Positions 31,287-36,210 of a DNA stretch of 36,210 nucleotides are shown here, piece after piece. Below the pieces are notes generated by a model. The model was not told where the DNA came from, made no database searches, and was given only the letters and a program-made list of their open reading frames with translations. Both the position numbers and the translations under genes were made by a program. Numbering within the stretch: position 1 is the first letter of the stretch; each line of letters begins with the position of its first letter. The stretch is from the NCBI GenBank assembly GCA_002342415.1, contig DDPY01000038.1:79277-115486 (forward strand), in the 5' to 3' direction. The DNA is from Prevotella sp. UBA2456 (GTDB lineage Bacteria > Bacteroidota > Bacteroidia > Bacteroidales > Bacteroidaceae).

Positions 31287-31736
31287 ATGAGAACTGGAAT
31301 ATTCGTTGGGAGTTTCAATCCGTTTACCGTAGGTCACGATTCTATCGTGACGCGGGCTTTGCCGTTGTTCGACCGTCTGGTCATCGGTGTAGTGGGCGAT
31401 CAGGTACACAAGCCCGACATGCCCTCTGCCGAGGTGCGCATCAAGGCCATCAGCGAGCTCTACGAGGGCGAACCTCGCATCGAGGTAAAGCCCTACTATG
31501 GGCTGGCTGTAGACTTTGCCAAGCAGGAAGGTGCACACTATATAATAAAAGGTGTACGCTCGGTGAAGGACTTCGAATACGAGCGCGAGCAGGCTGACAT
31601 CAACCGCATGCTCAGCGGCATAGAGACCATCTTGCTGTATTCTGAGCCTCAGTATAGCAGTGTCAGCAGCTCGATGGTGCGCGAACTGGAGCATTTTGGA
31701 GTAGACACAACCATATTTTTACCACATAAGCAATGA
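31287..31736 (+). CDS. coaD: Phosphopantetheine adenylyltransferase
   Basis: The ATG at 31287 is the true start (MRTGIFVGSFNPFTVGHDSI). The longer frame from a TTG at 31269 is translated repeat DNA. The 149-residue enzyme makes dephospho-CoA from 4'-phosphopantetheine and ATP. It has the nucleotidyltransferase motif GSFNPFTVGH (8-17), the middle RSVKDFEYEREQADINR, and the closing motif SVSSSMVREL. Length is typical. Its stop overlaps the ybeY start (ATGA at 31733-31736), so expression is coupled to ybeY. Confidence 0.96.
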   Translation: MRTGIFVGSFNPFTVGHDSIVTRALPLFDRLVIGVVGDQVHKPDMPSAEVRIKAISELYEGEPRIEVKPYYGLAVDFAKQEGAHYIIKGVRSVKDFEYEREQADINRMLSGIETILLYSEPQYSSVSSSMVRELEHFGVDTTIFLPHKQ

Positions 31737-32143
31737 TTACCTATAACACAGAAAACGTTAAGTTCCCTGCCATCAAGCGCCGCGAGACCACAGCCTGGAT
31801 TCGCCGCGTGGCCGCTACCTACGGCAAGAAGGTAGGCGAGGTGGGCTACCTGTTCTGCGATGATGAACACATCCTGCAGGTGAACCGCGAATACCTTGGA
31901 CACGACTACTATACCGACATCATCACCTTCGACTACGACGAGGGTGACGTGCTCAATGGCGACTTGGTGATTTCGTTAGATACCGTTCGCTCCAATGCGG
32001 AGCTCTTCCACAAAGAGTATGACGAGGAGCTGCACCGGGTCATCATTCATGGCATCCTGCACCTCTGCGGCCTCAACGATAAAGGCCCCGGAGAGCGCGA
32101 ACAGATGGAGGCTGCCGAGAATGCGGCACTAAAGCTCCGCTAA
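31733..32143 (+). CDS. ybeY: Endoribonuclease YbeY (16S rRNA maturation)
   Basis: The 136-residue metalloprotein processes 16S rRNA 3' ends and helps ribosome quality control. The fold signature YLGHDYYTDIITFDY is followed by the metal site HGILHLCGLND (His106, His110). The third ligand, His in the canonical H-G-x-L-H-L-x-G-x-x-H, is Asp116 here. Bacteroidetes YbeY proteins often read this way, so it is unlikely to be inactive. The 3' end overlaps the convergent LOG gene by 15 nt (32129-32143), so the two mRNAs are antisense over their ends. Confidence 0.93.
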   Translation: MITYNTENVKFPAIKRRETTAWIRRVAATYGKKVGEVGYLFCDDEHILQVNREYLGHDYYTDIITFDYDEGDVLNGDLVISLDTVRSNAELFHKEYDEELHRVIIHGILHLCGLNDKGPGEREQMEAAENAALKLR

Positions 32144-32668
32144 CAGCTCTACCACTTCATCAAGACTACTGGTCACACCGATATAACTGTGCCAGTCGCC
32201 ACGTATCGTCCCTTTTGTCTGAAGATCATCCAACAGGGCTACGAGGCTGTCCCAATAGCCTTTCATATTGTAAAGGATGACGCGCTTGGCATGGTATCCG
32301 ATAGTGGCCGAGGCCACTACGGTGAACACCTCGTCTATCGTGCCGATGCCTCCAGGCAGGGCTATGCAGACATCACTCTGGTCGAGCATCAACTGCTTGC
32401 GGTCACTCAGATTGTCACACAGCATCTCCACATCCACATACTGGGAGATACGGCCGTTCTTCTCCACAATCTGGGGAATCACACCAATGGTGAGCCCGCC
32501 CCCCTCATGCACAGCCTTGGCCACACACTCCATCAAGCCACAGTTCACACCGCCATACACCAGGGTATGGCCCTCTTGCCCTATCCATCGGCCCAGCTCG
32601 CTGGTCAGACCGAAGAAGTCTGGGTCAATCTGCTGATTGGCAGAACAAAAAACACATATTTTCATCAT
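32129..32668 (-). CDS. LOG-family protein (lysine decarboxylase-like fold)
   Basis: The start is taken at ATG 32668 (MMKICVFCSANQQ); 32665 is equally possible and the ORF track-like extension to 32686 overlaps the promoter. The 179-residue protein has the LOG/Rossmann motifs: YGGVNCGLMECVAKA, the conserved SDRKQLM with Arg-Lys, and PGGIGTIDEVF (about 105-115), which form the phosphate and ribose site. Family members hydrolyse nucleoside 5'-monophosphates; plant LOGs and their bacterial kin release cytokinin-like bases. The substrate here is unknown. The promoter box ends 7 nt before the start. Confidence 0.88.
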   Translation of the reverse strand: MMKICVFCSANQQIDPDFFGLTSELGRWIGQEGHTLVYGGVNCGLMECVAKAVHEGGGLTIGVIPQIVEKNGRISQYVDVEMLCDNLSDRKQLMLDQSDVCIALPGGIGTIDEVFTVVASATIGYHAKRVILYNMKGYWDSLVALLDDLQTKGTIRGDWHSYIGVTSSLDEVVELLAEL

Positions 32669-32672
32669 CTTG

Positions 32673-32708
32673 CTGCAAAGATACAAAAAAAAATTCGTAT
32701 CTTTGCAG
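32673..32708. promoter_or_regulatory. Palindromic divergent promoter between the LOG and DEAD-box genes
   Basis: A perfect 12-bp inverted repeat, CTGCAAAGATAC (32673-32684) and GTATCTTTGCAG (32697-32708), with a 12-nt A/T spacer. Each arm contains a -7 box (TATCTTTG): leftward at 32683-32676, rightward at 32698-32705. Consensus -33 boxes are not clear on either side. Confidence 0.75.
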
Positions 32709-32731
32709 CCGAATAAAGAAAGTTATTGATT

Positions 32732-34609
32732 TTGAAGACGTTTGAAGAAATTGGTGTATGCGAAGGGATTCGCCGCGCCATCGAGGAGATGGGCTTCGTA
32801 CAGCCTATGCCCGTACAGGAGGAAGTAATACCTTATCTATTAGGTAACCGTAATGATGTGATAGCCCTGGCCCAGACGGGCACGGGCAAGACGGCTGCTT
32901 TCGGCATCCCCGTATTGCAGCGAATAGCCGAGAAGCCACGCCCCATCATGGGCGAGATAGGCAGAGGACTGCCACAGGCACTGGTCCTCGCCCCTACCCG
33001 CGAGCTCTGCTTGCAGATAGCCGACGACATGCGCGACTTCTCGAAATATCTGGAGGGCATCCATATCGAGGCTGTCTACGGAGGAGCCTCCATCGAACAG
33101 CAGATTCGTTCCCTCAGGAAGGGCGTACAGGTCATTGTTGCCACCCCAGGCCGACTTATCGACCTGATGAAGCGCGGTGTGGCCAAGCTGGACGATGTAC
33201 GCAATGTAGTGCTCGACGAGGCTGACGAGATGCTGAACATGGGATTCTCGGAGAGCATCAATGCCATTCTGGAGGGCGTGCCCGAGGACAGGAACACACT
33301 GCTCTTCTCGGCCACCATGAGCCGCGAGATAGAGCGCATAGCCAAGGGGTATCTGCACGACTACAAGGAGATAGTGGTAGGCAGTCGCAACGAGGGTGCC
33401 GAGCATGTCAACCATATCTACTATATGGTGAATGCCAAGGACAAGTATCTGGCCCTGAAGCGACTGGTAGACTACAACCCGCGCATTTTCGCCATCATCT
33501 TCTGCCGTACCAAGATAGAGACACAGGAGGTGGCCGACAAACTGATTCGCGACGGATACAATGCCGAGGCTCTGCATGGTGACCTGTCACAGCAGCAGCG
33601 CGACCTCACGATGCAGAAGTTCCGCCAGCATACGGTACAGTTGTTGGTGGCCACGGATGTAGCTGCCCGCGGACTGGATGTCGACGACCTCACACATGTC
33701 ATCAACTACGGTCTGCCCGACGACATCGAGAACTATACCCACCGCTCGGGCCGCACGGGGCGGGCGGGCAAGAAAGGCACCTCGCTCAGCATTGTCCACT
33801 CACGCGAGAAGAACAAGATTCGCAACATAGAGCGCGAGATAGGCAAGCAGTTCGAGCAGGGCACCATCCCCTCAGCCGAAGAGATATGCAAGAAGCAGCT
33901 CTATAAGGTGATGGACGAGATAGTGAAGGCCGATGTCGACGAGGAGCAGATTGCTCCCTTCATGCAGGACATCAGCCGATACTTCGAGTATATCGACAAG
34001 GACGACCTCATCAAGAAGATTGTCTCGCTGGAGTTTGGCAAGTTCCTCGACTACTATAAGAACGCGCCGGAGATAGAACAGGTGACTGGCAAGAGAAAAG
34101 AAGAAAGAGGAGAGAAGAACGGCTCCAAGGGCGGCCGGAAAGGACAGAAGAAAGCCGCCACCCCCACCTCGGAAGGCTATCGGAAGCTCTTTATCAACCT
34201 GGGCAAGAAGGACGGCTTCTATCCTGGCGAGCTGATGCAGTTCCTGAATAAGAACGTGCATGGACATGTGGAGGTAGGACATATCGACCTGCTGCAGACG
34301 CAGTCATACTTCGAGGTGCCCGAGGAAGATGCCGAGCGGGTGATAAGGTACGTCAGCGGGCAGCGCTATAAAGGTCGCGAGGTTCGCTGCAACGATGCCG
34401 CCGAAGGCGGTAAGAAACCCACCAGACCCACCAAACCCACCAAACCCACAAGACCCACCACCCCCACCCCATCCTACAAAAAAGAAGAATGGCTTCAGTT
34501 CCTCAATCCCAAGAGCATGCGCCCGAAGGCAAACAAGGAACTGAAGGGCGAGATTCCCAACTTCGAGGAAGAGGGCTGGGCCATTCGCAAACCCAGAAAG
34601 AAGAAATAA
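32732..34609 (+). CDS. DEAD-box RNA helicase with DbpA-type RNA-binding domain
   Basis: The start is taken at TTG 32732 (MKTFEEIG), which matches how family members begin. TTG at 32726 would add two residues; no ATG is nearby. The product has 625 residues. RecA domains carry Q-motif PMPVQEE, Walker A AQTGTGKT (47-54), PTREL, TPGR, DEAD (162-165), SAT (193-195), ATDVAARGLD and HRSGRTGRAG. A basic linker, a DbpA-like domain (about 490-565, YRKLFINLGKKDGFYPGEL) and a Pro-Thr/Lys repeat tail follow. It unwinds structured RNA, probably in ribosome assembly or cold adaptation. Confidence 0.93.
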   Translation: MKTFEEIGVCEGIRRAIEEMGFVQPMPVQEEVIPYLLGNRNDVIALAQTGTGKTAAFGIPVLQRIAEKPRPIMGEIGRGLPQALVLAPTRELCLQIADDMRDFSKYLEGIHIEAVYGGASIEQQIRSLRKGVQVIVATPGRLIDLMKRGVAKLDDVRNVVLDEADEMLNMGFSESINAILEGVPEDRNTLLFSATMSREIERIAKGYLHDYKEIVVGSRNEGAEHVNHIYYMVNAKDKYLALKRLVDYNPRIFAIIFCRTKIETQEVADKLIRDGYNAEALHGDLSQQQRDLTMQKFRQHTVQLLVATDVAARGLDVDDLTHVINYGLPDDIENYTHRSGRTGRAGKKGTSLSIVHSREKNKIRNIEREIGKQFEQGTIPSAEEICKKQLYKVMDEIVKADVDEEQIAPFMQDISRYFEYIDKDDLIKKIVSLEFGKFLDYYKNAPEIEQVTGKRKEERGEKNGSKGGRKGQKKAATPTSEGYRKLFINLGKKDGFYPGELMQFLNKNVHGHVEVGHIDLLQTQSYFEVPEEDAERVIRYVSGQRYKGREVRCNDAAEGGKKPTRPTKPTKPTRPTTPTPSYKKEEWLQFLNPKSMRPKANKELKGEIPNFEEEGWAIRKPRKKK

Positions 34610-34612
34610 CAG

Positions 34613-34649
34613 AAAAGAGGCTGTGTCCGATTGGGACACAGCCTCTTTT
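34613..34649 (+). terminator. Terminator of the DEAD-box helicase gene
   Basis: A perfect 16-bp stem pairs AAAAGAGGCTGTGTCC (34613-34628) with 34634-34649 around a GATTG loop, starting 4 nt after the stop codon and ending in TTTT. The symmetry means it could work in both directions. Confidence 0.92.
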
Positions 34650-34681
34650 CATGGTCTGCAATCTGTCTCTCGCTTCAGGCT

Positions 34682-34792
34682 CGCTTTAGCCTGGCTACTG
34701 CCTGCTTACTGCCTGCTTCACGAGTAAGGCTGGAAGCAGGGTAGAAGCAGGGTAGAAGCAGCCTGAAAGCAGGCTGAAAGCAGGCTAAAGGG
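34682..34792. repeat. 11-bp repeat array arranged as a large imperfect inverted repeat
   Basis: Right arm: six contiguous 11-bp units at 34727-34792 (AGGCTGGAAGC, AGGGTAGAAGC twice, AGCCTGAAAGC, AGGCTGAAAGC, AGGCTAAAGGG). Left arm (34682-34720), read on the other strand: AGCAGGCAGTA twice then GCCAGGCTAAAG. The outer ends CTTTAGCCTG and CAGGCTAAAG are exact complements. No gene lies here. Confidence 0.85.
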
Positions 34793-34856
34793 TTTGGAGA
34801 GGGGAGCAATATAAAAAAAAGTGCGGTAAGAGTGGCATATTTTAATTGATATTTCG

Positions 34857-34864
34857 TATCTTTG
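34857..34864 (+). promoter_or_regulatory. -7 box of the DUF3089 hydrolase gene
   Basis: TATCTTTG, 64 nt before the start at 34929. A clear -33 TTTG is not visible at the usual distance. The leader is A/T-rich. Confidence 0.6.
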
Positions 34865-34928
34865 CAAACGAATTGCGACATCCGGATGTCCCATGACATG
34901 TTTTACCCAAATAAAATATCGTATCATA

Positions 34929-35966
34929 ATGAAAAATCAGAAAGCATGGATGCTTGCCGCCATCCTGACTTGCGGCACGGCAATGGTACTCACTGCATGC
35001 AGCAGCAAGAACAAGAACAAGAAAACAGCTCAGGCAGAAGCCGGAGATGAGACAGTGGAAGCCGTCGACTACAGCGACAAGAACAACTGGATGCATCAGC
35101 CCGAGGCAACCAAGGATGTCGATTGTTTTTATGTCTATCCGACGGAGTATGTCGATGATTCCGTAGGCGCACCCGTATTTGCAGACATCAACGAACCTGC
35201 CATGCGCCAGCCGGCATCGCTAACCTATCTCATACAGGGAACGGCTTTTGAGGATGTGGCCAATGTCTACGTCCCCTTCTACAGGCAGTGCAACATGGCA
35301 GCTCTGGCCAAAATGTCCGTCAAAGACCGTAATGCAGCCCTCGACTCTATCCCAAAGACAGACGTGTTTGCAGCCCTCGACTACTATTTTGAGCACCTCA
35401 ATGGCGGACGACCCTTCATCCTCGCAGGTCACTCTCAGGGTTCCATCATGCAGAGTTTTGTGCTGGCAGAATACATGAAGGCGCATCCTGAATACCTGAA
35501 GCGCATGATTGCTGCCTACGTGATTGGCTATTCCATCACCGCAGACTATCTCAAGGCCAACCCGCACCTGAAGTTTGCCGAAAGAGCCGACGACACCGGC
35601 GTCATCATATCCTACAACACCGAGGCGGCCGGAAACACGGACAATATCGTAGTCCTGCCAGGTGCCATCAGCATCAATCCGCTGAACTGGAAGCGCGACG
35701 AGACTTACGCCTCGGCAGAGGAAAACCTGGGCGGCTACATCTACAACGAGAAGACAGAATCGCTTGAGCTCTATCCCCACGCTGCAGATGCCAAGATCGA
35801 CTTAAAGCGAGGGGTAGTCATTACCACGACCAAGGCCGTTGCCCCCGAGACTGTAGACCTTTTCGGACCTGCCAGCTTCCACGAGAACGACTATCCTCTA
35901 TACTACTTTAACATCAAGGCCAATGCTGCCACGAGAGTTGCGGCCTATAAAAACCTGTCAAAATAG
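34929..35966 (+). CDS. DUF3089 alpha/beta-hydrolase lipoprotein
   Basis: The ATG at 34929 gives a lipoprotein signal (MKNQKAWMLAAILTCG ... LTAC) with the lipidated Cys24; the frame extends 12 codons upstream to ATG 34893 but that would spoil the signal peptide. The mature protein of about 320 residues has the DUF3089 layout: VDCFYVYPTEY, an alpha/beta-hydrolase core with the nucleophile elbow GHSQG (Ser169), and a C-terminal FGPASFHENDYPLYYFNI. It is probably a surface- or periplasm-facing esterase or lipase of unknown substrate. It stands alone after the helicase terminator. Confidence 0.87.
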   Translation: MKNQKAWMLAAILTCGTAMVLTACSSKNKNKKTAQAEAGDETVEAVDYSDKNNWMHQPEATKDVDCFYVYPTEYVDDSVGAPVFADINEPAMRQPASLTYLIQGTAFEDVANVYVPFYRQCNMAALAKMSVKDRNAALDSIPKTDVFAALDYYFEHLNGGRPFILAGHSQGSIMQSFVLAEYMKAHPEYLKRMIAAYVIGYSITADYLKANPHLKFAERADDTGVIISYNTEAAGNTDNIVVLPGAISINPLNWKRDETYASAEENLGGYIYNEKTESLELYPHAADAKIDLKRGVVITTTKAVAPETVDLFGPASFHENDYPLYYFNIKANAATRVAAYKNLSK

Positions 35967-35991
35967 GGCAAGGATGAAGTAGAAAACAAAT

Positions 35992-36114
35992 TTATAGCCT
36001 CGACAAAATATATACAGGACCATCGGCTGCAGCACTGATTGGAATAATCAGTGTGTTCTGGTCGTTGAGGTAATAGTCATAGGCGATGTCATTGATGCTG
36101 ATTTCGCCGGCCAG
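35992..36114 (-). pseudogene. Apparent decayed 3' end of a minus-strand gene
   Basis: The frame ending at TAA 35992-35994 reads LAGEISINDIAYDYYLNDQN followed by TLIIPISAAADGPVYILSRL, composition typical of a secreted beta-rich protein. It is closed upstream by TGA at 36115-36117. A second short protein-like piece (TFYTSKTVDVDKIL) sits in another frame at about 36137-36180 and is also closed by stops. This suggests frameshifts in a decayed gene that extends past the window. The family is not recognised. An 8-bp hairpin (CACTGATT / AATCAGTG, 36033-36053) lies inside. Confidence 0.4.
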
Positions 36115-36210
36115 TCATATTTTCAGGTGTTGGTTTACAGGATTTTATCGACATCGACGGTTTTGCTTGTGTAAAATGTCAATAACCTATATCAGGTGGT
36201 TATTGCGGCG

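Noticed and set aside
31200..31694. Minus-strand frame ending in NSQLSTFNSQLSTHS
   Set aside because: Its repetitive tail is translated heptamer repeats and the rest is antisense to coaD.
34282..34489. Minus-strand Gly-rich frame opposite the helicase tail
   Set aside because: The poly-Gly stretch is the complement of the Pro-Thr/Lys repeats in the helicase C-terminus.

Overview
The window looks like a chromosomal segment of a Bacteroidales bacterium, most likely Prevotella or Segatella. The reasons are the Bacteroidetes-type promoters (TTTG or TTG about 19-23 nt before TAnnTTTG), the absence of clear Shine-Dalgarno sites, NigD-like and DUF2851 proteins, a kinase-less HTCS-like regulator with a sensor propeller, secreted CE2/CE8/CE12 esterases, and C-terminal tails of the form G-(L/I)-x-I-(V/R). 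No tRNA or rRNA gene, CRISPR array or intact transposase was seen.

Layout. (1) 1-5103, plus strand: the end of an unidentified gene, a secreted thioredoxin-fold protein lacking the CxxC, and a TonB-receptor-like outer-membrane barrel, closely spaced as an operon. (2) 11302-5107, minus strand: PASTA protein, rluD, ddl, a glycerolipid acyltransferase-like protein, a NigD-like lipoprotein and a GH43 glycosidase. Overlaps (TAATG, ATGA) and short gaps suggest one long transcript from the promoter near 11329-11359. (3) 13457-11416, minus strand: DUF2851, a hotdog thioesterase, then rpmH with its own promoter and terminator. (4) 13460-14284: a repeat-rich intergenic region with a tandem promoter-bearing repeat, an 11-bp-period array and a long leader. 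(5) 14285-19065, plus strand: an accessory block with a possible CsgG/FlgT-like secreted protein, a membrane-anchored protein, a 42-codon ORF, a secreted M4 (thermolysin-like) protease and a small lipoprotein. The protease's catalytic core is visibly AT-richer than its ends. (6) 19134-19710: non-coding, with four palindromes spaced exactly 22 bp, then dusB. (7) 30125-20794, minus strand: a pectin de-esterification locus of CE2-like esterase, transmembrane one-component AraC regulator, rhamnogalacturonan acetylesterase and a multidomain pectin methylesterase. (8) 30199-35966: ruvB, coaD and ybeY; a LOG-family gene on the other strand; a DEAD-box RNA helicase; and a DUF3089 lipoprotein hydrolase. 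(9) 35967-36210: apparently a decayed minus-strand gene end.

How the genes relate. The core genes serve translation and RNA (rpmH, rluD, dusB, ybeY, DEAD-box helicase), cell wall and lipid (ddl, PASTA, acyltransferase), CoA synthesis (coaD) and recombination (ruvB). The pectin locus reads as a self-contained sensor plus three esterases, with no SusC/SusD pair, polysaccharide lyase or GH28 in view, so it probably supports depolymerases encoded elsewhere.

The most unusual signal is DNA-level: short tandem or palindromic repeats with periods of 7, 8, 11 and 22 bp. They sit just after stop codons, between genes, and in two cases inside coding sequence. No novel defence or mobile system could be demonstrated. 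The best candidates for undescribed biology are the 22-bp palindrome array (19468-19545), the 11-bp arrays, the mosaic protease with its lipoprotein neighbour, and the shared C-terminal tail on three secreted enzymes.
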